A stretch of DNA of 64,000 nucleotides from B1 sp964443415 (GTDB lineage Bacteria > Bacteroidota > Bacteroidia > UKL13-3). Below are positions 6,510 to 15,703 of the stretch, piece after piece (positions within the stretch are counted from its first letter, which is position 1; the number at the start of each line of letters is the position of its first letter). The translations under genes and the position numbers were made by a program. The notes below the pieces were generated by a model that saw nothing but the letters and a program-made list of their open reading frames with translations, was not told the DNA's origin and did not search any database. Where the stretch lies: positions 32,095-96,094 of the forward strand of contig CAYUDC010000001.1 of NCBI GenBank assembly GCA_964443415.1, read 5' to 3'.

Positions 6510-9422
6510 TTAATTACCGCCCAAAGCCCTGTACCTTTTGATGCACTCTTCAGCAGCTGAGTTGTTACCTTGCTTTTGAAATACTTGTGCTAATTCTGCC
6601 CACGCTTGTAGGAAATTAGGATTCATGCCCAACGCATATTGATAGTTTTCGGATGCTAGGTTTAAGTTATTTGTTGCAGCATAAGCTTTACCCAAGTAAT
6701 AAAATACTTCTGGTATAGAGGTATTATGTTTCTTGGCCATTTCTAAGCATTTAATGCCATTGGTATAGTCATTTAAATTGAGGTAAGCTAAAGCAGCATA
6801 ATACCAGCTTTCAACCACGTTTTCTTTTAGATCTGTACTTTTCTTAAAGGTTTCGGCAGCTTTTTGAAACTCCTTTCTGTTAAAATATACTAGTCCTAAA
6901 TTACTGTAAGCGGTAAAGTTTTCAGGATAAATTTCGATGGCCTTCTTTAGGGTTAATTCGGCACTATCCATTTGTGCTGTATTAATTAAGGAGAAGCCTA
7001 ACATACGCCATGCTTCTTCATCATATGGAGCATACTTTACAGCTTGGTTAAAATAGAAAATAGCTGAATCGAATTTAGAGTTGTCTAAGGCTTTATAGCC
7101 TAATGGCATGTGCCAGTTCTCTCTTTTGATAACTGCGGCTAAAGGTATGCCATCAGCCATTACCTGATAAACGGTTCCAGCAGGAGGGAATGATCCATTT
7201 AACAATTCGTTTTGAGAGAAGGTTCTAGTAGTTAAAATCAAATAATCCCAACCAAGCTTTTGTTCTTCCATTTCTCGTGTCCAAACAAAGTTTAAGCGTG
7301 GATTTATCTGGTGTGCCCAATAGGCTGCTGTGGTAGTCTCATTATTGATACCAATTACTAAGCTGTCTTTAGGATGTTGTTTGGCTATCCATTCTGCAGC
7401 TTCTCTGCATGAGTTAGAATAATAATCGGTTTCATAAGTACCATATGCGCCTCTTAAGCCACCCACCAACTCGTTAAAGTAAACATATTGATTAGGATGA
7501 TTTTGTATGATCCAAACTGCTGGTTTAGCATATAAAACTAATAACACCAAGGATGAAGTTAATGCAATGGCTTTCTTCTGACTTAATAAATAGTCCCAAA
7601 ATATAGCGGCTAAACTGATGGCAAACGGTAATACAAAAAGGTAATGTCTCCATCCATTGTAGTAGTTTAAGTTGCTATATTCTGCGTAAAGAATAGGGAA
7701 AAACAACATAAAAACTAACATTAGGATCGACCCTAAACCTATTTGTTTTTTAAGTGGGATAAACAATAGCAAACTGGCTACTACTCCAATAATTAAGTAT
7801 AATGGATTACCCATACCTAAAAACTTAAATACATAGTACCATGGTGCACTGGTAATCATATACATCCTTTTGCCTTCAAAAAGCTCTACATTGTTGGTGT
7901 AAAATGCATTTTCTGAAGCCTTTTTAAAGGCCAACAATGGGTGTTCTAGTGGGTTATCTAAAGCATAAGGCCAAATCAAAATTCCTACTATATAACCAAT
8001 CACACCCACTATAAAGAACATTTTAGCGTATGGGATTATGAACTTTAATGGATTGGTAACTTGTTTGTAAATAGAAAACCAATGTATGGCTAAGAACAAG
8101 CCAAAATAGGCCAAAAGCAATAGCGCACCCACCCTAGAGGCAATGCCAATACCAATGCCTACAGCTAACCAAAGTAAATTTCTGTATAAAGGTTGAGGTA
8201 GACTTCTCATTACTTTAATCATAAAGTACCCAGCAAAAGCAAAACCAGTGGCAAATGGTATGTCTGTTGGATTATTCATACTGTTTCCCATCCAACCAGG
8301 ATTTAAGAACATAAACAACAAGGAAATCAAGGCTGCTCTCCAACCTGCCAGTTCAAAGGCAATAAGCGAGGTAAATACCAGTCCAATTAATCCATAGATG
8401 CTATTAATTAAATGCCTTGTTTCGTAAACGCCTGTGCCAAATGTATTGTAGGCAAAGGCCGCAACTGTATTTAATTGCTCTCCATAAAATCTATAAGCTT
8501 GCCTGATGTATTCACCACCATTAGCAGGCTCTGCTAGAGCTGCTGTATCTTCACCAAAAGTAGTCAGGTAGCGATAGGCTAGTTGAGAATAATCATTATG
8601 TGCCTTCTCGTCCCAGGTGCTGCCAAAATCTTGCGATAAATATGGCATGGCAAATGAAATGATTAAAAAGGCAATAAAGTATAAAAGGCGGTAAAGTGGA
8701 TGGTTTCCGGAACTAAGTTGATGTTGCTTAGACTTTATCTGTAAAAGCGAATCGGTAATAAAATAATTCCATCTTAAAGAGAAAAAGCTAGGAACAAGGC
8801 CTAACCAATTGTTATTGCTTTTACCTTCAGAAGCGCCTAAAGAAAATTCTTGTGACTCAATTTTATAGGAGGCTGTTAAATTCAGAAGTTGGCTGTAATG
8901 ATTAGCTGCCATTAAGGTTGTAGAAAGTTGCTGTTTGAGCCAAAGTGTATTGGCTGCAAAGACACCTGAACTTGCATCTGAACCTTTTATGGAGGTGAAA
9001 ATCCTGGTTAGGCTTTGGTAAACCCTGTTTAAGATAGGTGTTTTTACCTTACTTCCTTTTGCCTGAATTTGGTTCGACCCTAATGATAGAACTTTTTGGT
9101 TAAGTAGTTTTTTATTGGTGGCAATCAACTGACTTAAGTTGCCTAAGGAGTGGGGCGCCTTCCATAAGCAAACACTTAATGTCCCCGTTGCATTCTCCAA
9201 TGCATTCGCAAAATTTAATGCACTGGTTTTGGTTTGATCCCAAGGTAGCACGATTAATTTAGCATGGATAGATGTTCTCTCCTGATTGCTCAGGCATATA
9301 ACTTCTATTTCTTGTTTGGTTTTAGAAATAAAACCTTCGAGCATTTCCCACCAGCTGTTTTCTACAAATCTTGCGTCTACACAAATGGTGATTTTATTTT
9401 CGGAGAGTTGCTTGTTTTCCAT
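6510..9422 (-). CDS. Multidomain membrane glycosyltransferase: GT2 remnant, GT39-like GT-C domain, TPR tail
   Basis: 970 residues in three parts. Residues 1-240 resemble a dolichol-phosphate-mannose-synthase-type GT2 domain by fold pattern (late segment NRVYQSLTR...SDASSGVF), but no DxD or donor-binding motif is visible. From about 245 to 640 come many membrane helices with the GT-C/GT39 hallmark DFGSTWDEKAHNDY in the first outer loop, then a soluble segment. Residues about 776-970 hold five TPRs. GT39-type enzymes move a sugar from a lipid-phosphate carrier to protein or lipid on the far side of the membrane. The gene starts 2 bp after the methyltransferase ends and is last in an operon with a polyprenyl-phosphate GT2 that could supply the donor. 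Confidence 0.75.
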   Translation of the reverse strand: MENKQLSENKITICVDARFVENSWWEMLEGFISKTKQEIEVICLSNQERTSIHAKLIVLPWDQTKTSALNFANALENATGTLSVCLWKAPHSLGNLSQLIATNKKLLNQKVLSLGSNQIQAKGSKVKTPILNRVYQSLTRIFTSIKGSDASSGVFAANTLWLKQQLSTTLMAANHYSQLLNLTASYKIESQEFSLGASEGKSNNNWLGLVPSFFSLRWNYFITDSLLQIKSKQHQLSSGNHPLYRLLYFIAFLIISFAMPYLSQDFGSTWDEKAHNDYSQLAYRYLTTFGEDTAALAEPANGGEYIRQAYRFYGEQLNTVAAFAYNTFGTGVYETRHLINSIYGLIGLVFTSLIAFELAGWRAALISLLFMFLNPGWMGNSMNNPTDIPFATGFAFAGYFMIKVMRSLPQPLYRNLLWLAVGIGIGIASRVGALLLLAYFGLFLAIHWFSIYKQVTNPLKFIIPYAKMFFIVGVIGYIVGILIWPYALDNPLEHPLLAFKKASENAFYTNNVELFEGKRMYMITSAPWYYVFKFLGMGNPLYLIIGVVASLLLFIPLKKQIGLGSILMLVFMLFFPILYAEYSNLNYYNGWRHYLFVLPFAISLAAIFWDYLLSQKKAIALTSSLVLLVLYAKPAVWIIQNHPNQYVYFNELVGGLRGAYGTYETDYYSNSCREAAEWIAKQHPKDSLVIGINNETTTAAYWAHQINPRLNFVWTREMEEQKLGWDYLILTTRTFSQNELLNGSFPPAGTVYQVMADGIPLAAVIKRENWHMPLGYKALDNSKFDSAIFYFNQAVKYAPYDEEAWRMLGFSLINTAQMDSAELTLKKAIEIYPENFTAYSNLGLVYFNRKEFQKAAETFKKSTDLKENVVESWYYAALAYLNLNDYTNGIKCLEMAKKHNTSIPEVFYYLGKAYAATNNLNLASENYQYALGMNPNFLQAWAELAQVFQKQGNNSAAEECIKRYRALGGN

Positions 9423-9424
9423 GA

Positions 9425-9976
9425 TTAGCCAATTTTTTCGAATACAAATAGGTTATTAAGACCCAATTGAAAATGGGATTGATGAATAAGTTTAAACCTA
9501 GGTTCACAAAATATCTGTGGGGTGTGTTTGGGTTCAAATCCGTAGTGCTCTTCTAAGCTCATACCGTCGATAAGCCTGAGTTTAGTAAGTATGCTTAAAA
9601 TTAAATCAACCTGCGGAGAAGGCACTGTAATTATGAGACGTCCTTTTGGCTTTAAAAAGTCGTGGCAATTCTTAGCCAAATTTTCTTGTTCGGAGATAGG
9701 AATATGTTCTAAAACGGCAAGCAAGGTAATGGCATCAAAAGTTTCGCCCTTGGGGCAGGCTTCAGGAAAATAGCCAGGATAAAGGACGTAATTTTGTTTT
9801 ATGATTTGCTCTGTGAGCGTTGGGTCAACCCCAATACCTTTGCTAATATAACCTTGCCAAGCTTCAAACATTACTCCGTCAACCGAGCCGATGTCTAGCA
9901 CGGTGTCGTTCTTATTAACAAACTTTTTAGCCTTACTTATTCTTACTTTTTGAAGATACCTATCTATTGCCTTCAT
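9425..9976 (-). CDS. Class I SAM-dependent methyltransferase
   Basis: 183 residues with the Rossmann SAM-binding motif I, VLDIGSVDG (about 25-33), an acidic end to beta-2 (GIGVDP), and motif IV/V sequence FDAITLLAVLEHI. This places it in the Methyltransf_11/23 group. The substrate cannot be read from sequence. Its position between two glycosyltransferases, sharing one base with the upstream stop (TAATG), suggests methylation of a glycan or lipid-linked sugar. It is short for the class but has no obvious truncation. Confidence 0.85.
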   Translation of the reverse strand: MKAIDRYLQKVRISKAKKFVNKNDTVLDIGSVDGVMFEAWQGYISKGIGVDPTLTEQIIKQNYVLYPGYFPEACPKGETFDAITLLAVLEHIPISEQENLAKNCHDFLKPKGRLIITVPSPQVDLILSILTKLRLIDGMSLEEHYGFEPKHTPQIFCEPRFKLIHQSHFQLGLNNLFVFEKIG

Positions 9977-11145
9977 TACTTTTTATTCACGGTTAATACA
10001 CCCAGAAAGAAACTCGAAAATACTGTTTGCAAGCCCACAATAATGGCTACCACACTGGGGATAACAATACGCAGGATTTTGGAATATTCTAATTGGCCAA
10101 AATGTGATTCTTCCCAAATGTATAATGAAAAAAAAGTTCCAATTAAACCAACAAGGAAAATGATTAATCCAAGAATGAGGCCGCTTTCTAACGAAACCAG
10201 CTCAAAAGCCCTGGATAGCGAATCTTTTTTGGGTAAAAATCCAGATTCTACTGCGTATGCCCTTGTGAAAATTCCAAAACTTAATGCCTGATATCCAACA
10301 ATGATAAAAGCACCTGCATAAAGCAGGGTATTGGTGTCGAAGTAAATTTGTTTAAACAATCCCATAGGTCCTGGAATGATAAGCAACATTAGAATAAGCC
10401 CTAATAGCATCAAGGTTATACCTGGGTATAAAAACAGCCATCTTGGGCTGTAAATCAGTAAAAACCTTAAATGTCTCCATCCATCTCGCCATGTTCTAAG
10501 ATGAGGTGGTCTGCTACGGCCATCTTTACTTAGAATGGTAGGAACTTCTGTAATATTTAATTTATTTATAGTAGACTTTACAACCATTTCGGAGGCAAAC
10601 TCCATCCCTGTGGTTTTTAAGTCTAATACACTAACGATATCTTGTCTAAATCCGCGTAGGCCGCAGTGAAAATCGTTCACAGGGCAGTTAAAAAATAATT
10701 TTCCAACAAATGACAAAACAGGATTTCCTAAATATCGATGTAGAAATGGCATGGCACCAGGCTTAATCCCGCCTTTAAAACGGTTGCCCATCACCAAATC
10801 ATAACCATTTCTTAACTCATTGATAAAAAGATTCAGGTTCGAAAAATCATAGGAATCGTCGCTATCTCCCATGATTACATACTTGCCTTTTGCGGCTTCG
10901 ATGGCACCCATTAAAGCTGCGCCATAGCCTTTACGAGGAACATTTATAACTCTTGCTCCTAAGCCAATAGCAATTTGCTGCGATCCATCGGTGCTGCCAT
11001 TGTCGCCAATGACTACTTCACCAGCTACTTGGTTGGCTTTTAACCATGCATTTGCTTTTTCTATGCAGGTTGCAAGGGTCTCTGCCTCGTTTAAACAAGG
11101 CATTACAATGCTTAACTCAATATTATTACTTGATTCGTAGTTCAT
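9976..11145 (-). CDS. Family 2 glycosyltransferase, polyprenyl-phosphate sugar synthase type, with C-terminal membrane helices
   Basis: 389 residues. The catalytic GT-A domain (about 10-235) shows SIVMPCLNEAETL, the donor-site EVVIGDNGSTDGS, and the metal-binding GDSDDSYDF (DxD at 94-96). Four membrane helices follow (about 245-385). This architecture is typical of enzymes related to DPM1 and GtrB that load a sugar onto a polyprenyl phosphate at the inner face of the membrane. It is first in an operon with a methyltransferase and a GT39-like transferase that would use such a donor. A promoter-like TATTTTCG lies 9 bp upstream of the ATG. The actual sugar is unknown. Confidence 0.85.
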   Translation of the reverse strand: MNYESSNNIELSIVMPCLNEAETLATCIEKANAWLKANQVAGEVVIGDNGSTDGSQQIAIGLGARVINVPRKGYGAALMGAIEAAKGKYVIMGDSDDSYDFSNLNLFINELRNGYDLVMGNRFKGGIKPGAMPFLHRYLGNPVLSFVGKLFFNCPVNDFHCGLRGFRQDIVSVLDLKTTGMEFASEMVVKSTINKLNITEVPTILSKDGRSRPPHLRTWRDGWRHLRFLLIYSPRWLFLYPGITLMLLGLILMLLIIPGPMGLFKQIYFDTNTLLYAGAFIIVGYQALSFGIFTRAYAVESGFLPKKDSLSRAFELVSLESGLILGLIIFLVGLIGTFFSLYIWEESHFGQLEYSKILRIVIPSVVAIIVGLQTVFSSFFLGVLTVNKK

Positions 11146-11154
11146 GCGATATTG

Positions 11155-11162
11155 CGAAAATA
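11155..11162 (-). promoter_or_regulatory. Putative -7 element, TATTTTCG, for the glycan operon
   Basis: Minus-strand TATTTTCGC in the 35-bp gap between hflX and the GT2 gene, 9 bp before the ATG at 11145. The identical octamer precedes hflX, glmS and the methyltransferase at 44294, which strengthens the call. Confidence 0.45.
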
Positions 11163-11180
11163 AGAAATCAATTGATATCT

Positions 11181-12362
11181 CTATTGCACCACCTTACTGT
11201 TTTTCTCAAAATCTTCTATTAAGTTGGCAAGGGTAATCCTTAGGGCGTCTAAATTGGTTTTGTTTGCAGCGCTAATAAATAAGGTGGTATGATTTGATTT
11301 TGCCATCCAAGATTTTCTCAAAAATGCTAAATATTCTTCTGTATTAGAAAATTCTTCCTCTTCGGGTTGGGCTGGCATTTTTAGGCTGTCAATTTTATTA
11401 AAAACGAGGATAACTTCTTTATCTGCCGCGCCAATTTCTTTGAGCGTTTCGTTTACCACTCTTATTTGATCTTCGAAATTGGGGTGACTAATATCTACCA
11501 CGTGTAACAAGATATCTGCTTCTCTAATTTCATCCAAAGTTGATTTAAAGCACTCAACTAGCTGGTGTGGAAGTTTGCGAATAAAACCAACGGTATCGCT
11601 TAATAAGAAAGTTTTGCCAGGCCAATCAACCTTTCGGACTGTAGAATCTAAGGTTGCAAATAATTTATCCTCGGCAAATACATTAGATTTAGAAATCACA
11701 TTCATTAAAGTTGATTTACCCACATTGGTATAACCTACTAGGGATACTCTTACTTTAGCGTCCCTGTTTTTTCTTTGTGTTTCTGCCTGCTTGTCGATGA
11801 TAGAAAGTCGTTCTTTTAGTTTAGTGATTTTACCTCTTAATGCGCGCCTGTCTGTTTCAATTTCTGTTTCACCTGGGCCTTTCATTCCAATTCCGCCTTT
11901 TTGTTTGCTAAGGTGGGTCCACATGCGGGTAAGTCTTGGTAGAAGGTATTGAGCTTGAGCAAGTTCAACCTGAAAGCGGGCTTGAGCTGTTTTAGCCCGA
12001 GAGGCAAAAATATCAAGGATGAGGTTGCTTCTATCTAAAATTTTGCATTTAAGTACCTGCTCTAAATTTCTCAATTGAGAGGGGCTTAGCTCGTCGTCGA
12101 AAATAACAATATCTATTTCGTTTGTGGTAATAAATTCCAATACCTCATTTAGCTTTCCTTCGCCAATAAATGTTCTTGGGTTGGGATATTGCAGCTTTTG
12201 AAGAAACCGTTTTTTTACTATTGCGCCAGCCGTTAACGCCAAAAACTCTAGCTCGTCGAGGTATTCCTCGGCTTGTTCTAACCTAGTGTTTTGACGAATG
12301 ACCCCAACCACTACAGCGGTTTCTTCTTTTTTTCTGGTTTCAAATAATTGTTTTTTTGTCAT
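11181..12362 (-). CDS. hflX: GTPase HflX
   Basis: 393 residues. The N-terminal HflX domain carries the signature GGIGMKGPGETEIETDRR (about 156-173), preceded by the RTFIGEGK segment. The GTPase domain has G1 GYTNVGKST (210-218), G3 DTVGF (256-260) and G4 NKID. HflX is a ribosome-associated GTPase that splits stalled or heat-damaged 70S ribosomes. It is normally cytosolic and stress-linked. A TATTTTCG promoter element lies 12 bp upstream. Length and motifs are complete. Confidence 0.97.
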   Translation of the reverse strand: MTKKQLFETRKKEETAVVVGVIRQNTRLEQAEEYLDELEFLALTAGAIVKKRFLQKLQYPNPRTFIGEGKLNEVLEFITTNEIDIVIFDDELSPSQLRNLEQVLKCKILDRSNLILDIFASRAKTAQARFQVELAQAQYLLPRLTRMWTHLSKQKGGIGMKGPGETEIETDRRALRGKITKLKERLSIIDKQAETQRKNRDAKVRVSLVGYTNVGKSTLMNVISKSNVFAEDKLFATLDSTVRKVDWPGKTFLLSDTVGFIRKLPHQLVECFKSTLDEIREADILLHVVDISHPNFEDQIRVVNETLKEIGAADKEVILVFNKIDSLKMPAQPEEEEFSNTEEYLAFLRKSWMAKSNHTTLFISAANKTNLDALRITLANLIEDFEKNSKVVQ

Positions 12363-12374
12363 AAGAAATTCAAG

Positions 12375-12382
12375 CGAAAATA
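12375..12382 (-). promoter_or_regulatory. Putative -7 element, TATTTTCG, for hflX
   Basis: Minus-strand TATTTTCGC, 12 bp before the hflX ATG, in a 50-bp divergent gap shared with the element at 12395 for the rightward gene. Confidence 0.45.
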
Positions 12383-12394
12383 GTTCATATAAGG

Positions 12395-12402
12395 TATCTT
12401 CG
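12395..12402 (+). promoter_or_regulatory. Putative -7 element, TATCTTCG, for the exported-orphan operon
   Basis: Plus-strand TATCTTCGC, 10 bp before the ATG at 12413. It fits TAnnTTYG. No good -33 TTTG is present at the usual distance. Confidence 0.35.
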
Positions 12403-12412
12403 CCTACTATTT

Positions 12413-13906
12413 ATGCTAAAACCATTTCAAATAAAATTGATAGGCACCTCAATGTGGGTTCTTTTAACAATTTTTGTAGGGCCAATGGCGGCTTTTGGGC
12501 AAACCATAGAATGGGGTAATCCCCAAAAAATTAAGACTAAAAATCTTTTTACTCAAATTATTGGTGAAACACCAAATGGTTTATTTGCGTTACGCTGTAA
12601 AAACAGTGAGTTTAGTTCAGACCTCATCATAGAAAAGTATAAAGGTAATCTCAATCAAGAGCTTAGTTTATCATTGCCTCTTTCGGTGAATGGTTTGGTA
12701 GAGCGAGTGCTTTTAATAAACAATGAACTCTTTGTTTTTATGAGCGCCAAAAATATTTCTACCAACTCTATTGATATTTTGTCTCAGAAGCTAGATGATA
12801 ATTTAAAACTGGTTGGTAATCCGGTTGTAATTTGTAGTTTTCCGGTAGCTGTTTATCTCGAGAAAAGGAAGATCCAAATTAAAACTAATGCTGCAAAAAC
12901 AATGTTGGGCATTATGTTTTTGAGTAAATCCACCGATGGCAACGGATGTAAACTCAACGTATATGCCTACCAAGGTGCCTCACAACAGATTTTTGGCAGA
13001 CAGTTTAATATTGAAAGTGCCCATAAAGATGTTTTTTTAACTGCTTTCGATTTAGATAATGAAGGTAACGCCTTTGTGCTGCTAGATTTTCCAAAGAAAA
13101 CAGAAGGAGAAAGTATAGATACTCGAGCCTTTTATTTATATGCCTATTATCATGATCAAGATAAAATGTACGCGTATGATTTGGCTAGTAAAGATATGTT
13201 CATTGAAGAGCTAGGGATTACGGTTAATAATTTTAATAAGAGTATTTCTGTTTTTGGCTTTTATTCCTCAGCAGAAGGCAAAGATGTAAATGGTTACTTT
13301 TACCAGAGGTATAGCACAATCTCTAAAGAAACAATAGTACGCTTTCAAACGTTGGTTCAACCCGAAATACTTGAAAAATTAATACCTGGGAAAGGAGAAA
13401 AGTTTGCGTTAGGATTAAATAATTTTTACATAAGAAAGCTCATTCCTCGTTCGGATGGTGGCATATTTATGGCAGCCGAAAAATATACCAGGGTAGAGCA
13501 ACGATACAATTATTACCTTAACAACATGCCCATGGAAGGTGTAAGGGTTATTTATAATTATGATGATGTTGCCTTATGGTCTATTAATGCAGATGGAACC
13601 ATTCATTTTACGGATGTAGTTCGTAAAAAGCAAAGTGCTGTAGGGGATATTGGTAATGCCGGAATTTGTATAGTGCCTACTCAAGACTTTATACATATCT
13701 TATACAATAGTGAATTGGATAAGGATGGTAATGTGATGTTACATTCTGTTAATTATCAAGGAAGAGTAGAAGAGAAAATATTAATTAAAAATACCAACTT
13801 TAATATCTCTTTGGTGCCTTCCGAATTTAGGCAAGTTTCGGCAAGTAGTTTAGTAGCTGCAACTATCAAAGACAAATTATTTACATTGGTTAGAATAAAA
13901 TTTTAA
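12413..13906 (+). CDS. Exported protein of unknown function
   Basis: 497 residues with a signal peptide (basic start, hydrophobic core, cleavage near AAFGQ at about 30). The mature part is rich in beta-strand-like segments with repeated blocks such as FDLDNEGNAFVLLD and WSINADGTIHFTD, which would fit a beta-propeller or similar all-beta fold. I do not recognise the family. It lacks a T9SS sorting domain, so it probably stays in the periplasm. It is first in a run with a DUF6427 membrane protein 1 bp downstream and a DUF218 protein, which suggests an envelope function. Confidence 0.75.
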   Translation: MLKPFQIKLIGTSMWVLLTIFVGPMAAFGQTIEWGNPQKIKTKNLFTQIIGETPNGLFALRCKNSEFSSDLIIEKYKGNLNQELSLSLPLSVNGLVERVLLINNELFVFMSAKNISTNSIDILSQKLDDNLKLVGNPVVICSFPVAVYLEKRKIQIKTNAAKTMLGIMFLSKSTDGNGCKLNVYAYQGASQQIFGRQFNIESAHKDVFLTAFDLDNEGNAFVLLDFPKKTEGESIDTRAFYLYAYYHDQDKMYAYDLASKDMFIEELGITVNNFNKSISVFGFYSSAEGKDVNGYFYQRYSTISKETIVRFQTLVQPEILEKLIPGKGEKFALGLNNFYIRKLIPRSDGGIFMAAEKYTRVEQRYNYYLNNMPMEGVRVIYNYDDVALWSINADGTIHFTDVVRKKQSAVGDIGNAGICIVPTQDFIHILYNSELDKDGNVMLHSVNYQGRVEEKILIKNTNFNISLVPSEFRQVSASSLVAATIKDKLFTLVRIKF

Positions 13907-13907
13907 G

Positions 13908-14897
13908 GTGCTTAACATTTTTAGAAATAACGCTCTATCTGCCATCATTGCTTTCTCTATCTTTTCAATTTTGTTAAGAGTAGGTGGTTTTGTAAACGAT
14001 ACACCACTTCATATGCAATCTCCTACCCCAGTGGCCCAATTTGTATTAAATTGGATGCATCATTATGCACCATTGGCTTGGCAAAGCGCTCTATTAGCAA
14101 CAGTTTTGGTGATTTTGCAAGCCTACTTTATAAACTTTATTTCTAACTCCCAACAAATAATCTTTAAAGACAGTGTTTTGCCTGGGCTATTCTTTGTTTT
14201 ATTAAATAGCATTTATGCCCCACAGCAATTACTAACACCGCAACTAATTGCCAATACTTTTTTAATCATTTTAGTTTACAGGCTTTGTTTTTTATATGAA
14301 TCCTCAAACCCAATTTTTCCGGTATTGGATGCTGGTATGATGCTTGGCTTGGGAATTTTATTCGACCCTGACTTGATTTTATACTTGCCCTTTATTCTAC
14401 TTAGTATCATTTATATGACTAAGTTTAATATTAGGTATCTATTGGTGGCACTTTTTGCTATTTGTATACCCATTTATTTGCTGGCAGCCATTTTATACTT
14501 AAATGATAACCATACCGATTTATTAGATACCTTATACTACACAATCGATAAAACTTATTTTAAACCACTAGGAATTACATGGGAAAAAGGGATTATATGG
14601 ATGATTATACTTCCTATACTGTTTTATTCTGCTATACTCTTTCAAACTAATTTTTTTAGAAATAAGGTAAAAACACGTCGATTGCAATTGATGATTTTTA
14701 TTATGGTTCCTTTTGCACTTTTTTCTTTATTGGCGGGGGATTACGGCTTCGAACTAGCTTTACCTTATTTATCTATTCCTTTTAGTTTTTTATTGGCTAA
14801 TTATTTTGTTAGAACATCGTGGAAGTGGGTGAAAGAAATTGCTTTTCTGCTCATCTTATTAGCCGTTGTATATTATCAATATTTTGTAGTTTATTAA
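13908..14897 (+). CDS. DUF6427-like polytopic membrane protein
   Basis: 329 residues with a GTG start placed one base after the upstream stop. About nine or ten hydrophobic helices span the sequence, with motifs such as PTPVAQFVLNW and LNSIYAPQQ. The pattern resembles DUF6427, a Bacteroidota family of unknown function, though I hold that family name with moderate confidence. No enzymatic motif is visible. Spacing (1 bp on each side) makes cotranscription with its neighbours nearly certain. Confidence 0.75.
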   Translation: MLNIFRNNALSAIIAFSIFSILLRVGGFVNDTPLHMQSPTPVAQFVLNWMHHYAPLAWQSALLATVLVILQAYFINFISNSQQIIFKDSVLPGLFFVLLNSIYAPQQLLTPQLIANTFLIILVYRLCFLYESSNPIFPVLDAGMMLGLGILFDPDLILYLPFILLSIIYMTKFNIRYLLVALFAICIPIYLLAAILYLNDNHTDLLDTLYYTIDKTYFKPLGITWEKGIIWMIILPILFYSAILFQTNFFRNKVKTRRLQLMIFIMVPFALFSLLAGDYGFELALPYLSIPFSFLLANYFVRTSWKWVKEIAFLLILLAVVYYQYFVVY

Positions 14898-14898
14898 T

Positions 14899-15663
14899 AT
14901 GTTTTACTTTCTTTCAAAGGTTTTATACGCCCTCATTGCTCCCTTGTCTATTGTATTGATATTTTTTGCCTTGTTCTTAATTACCAAAGTAAAGAAGAAC
15001 TTGTATATCGCATTGGCATTGTTGTTGTTTTTTACTAATCCTTGGTTGGCTCAAACCATCATAAAACTCTACGAAGTACCGCCGGTTAATTTAAAATCGG
15101 ATGGAAAGTTTGAAGCTATCATTGTTCCCAGTGGCTTTGCTTCTAATTTTATCTTAGATGGCGTAGTTAGGGCCAATTTTAATGATGGAAATGATAGAAT
15201 GCTTCAAGCCATTGATTTATTTCATCGAGGGGTTGCCAAGAAAATTATATATACAGGTGGCGCCGATACGGTATTTGGTGGCTATATTCCCGAAGCTCAA
15301 TTGGGCCGAGAATTTATGATGAAATGTGGCATTCCAGATTCCTGTATTATCATCGAAACATTTTCAATGAATACGCATCAAAATGCTGCTTACACAGCCA
15401 AAATTCTTGATACACTAGACGTAAATTGGAAGGAAAAACAATATGTCTTAGTAACCGCAGGCTTTCACATGAGACGCGCACAAATGTGTTTTGAAAAGCA
15501 AGGTTTTAAAGTGGTTCCATATAGTGCAGATTTAAAAAGTTTAAGAAGTAGAAATACCATTCTAAATACCATTATTCCTAGCTATGGCGGGTTTCAACTA
15601 TGGACCTATATGATAAAAGAGTGGATTGGTTTAGTAGTATATAAAGTAAAAGGTTATATTTAG
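14899..15663 (+). CDS. DUF218 family protein (YdcF/SanA/ElyC type)
   Basis: 254 residues: two N-terminal membrane helices (about 5-50), then a soluble DUF218 domain with IIVPSG, the ligand-loop KKIIYTGG, ETFSMNTHQNA and the family signature VTAGFHMRRA. E. coli relatives (ElyC, SanA) affect envelope polymer metabolism and vancomycin resistance. The ElyC group is linked to undecaprenyl-phosphate lipid carriers. It starts 1 bp after the DUF6427 gene. It is probably an inner-membrane protein with its catalytic part outside the cytosol. The substrate is not known. Confidence 0.85.
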   Translation: MFYFLSKVLYALIAPLSIVLIFFALFLITKVKKNLYIALALLLFFTNPWLAQTIIKLYEVPPVNLKSDGKFEAIIVPSGFASNFILDGVVRANFNDGNDRMLQAIDLFHRGVAKKIIYTGGADTVFGGYIPEAQLGREFMMKCGIPDSCIIIETFSMNTHQNAAYTAKILDTLDVNWKEKQYVLVTAGFHMRRAQMCFEKQGFKVVPYSADLKSLRSRNTILNTIIPSYGGFQLWTYMIKEWIGLVVYKVKGYI

Positions 15664-15703
15664 GTTGACCCAACTTTAGTGAAAGTAAAGTGTTAAGAAG
15701 ATA

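Noticed and set aside
9531..9541. GGTTCAAATCC, like the T-arm of a tRNA
   Set aside because: It lies inside the methyltransferase coding frame and there is no anticodon arm or acceptor stem around it. The decamer family resembles T-arm sequence only superficially.
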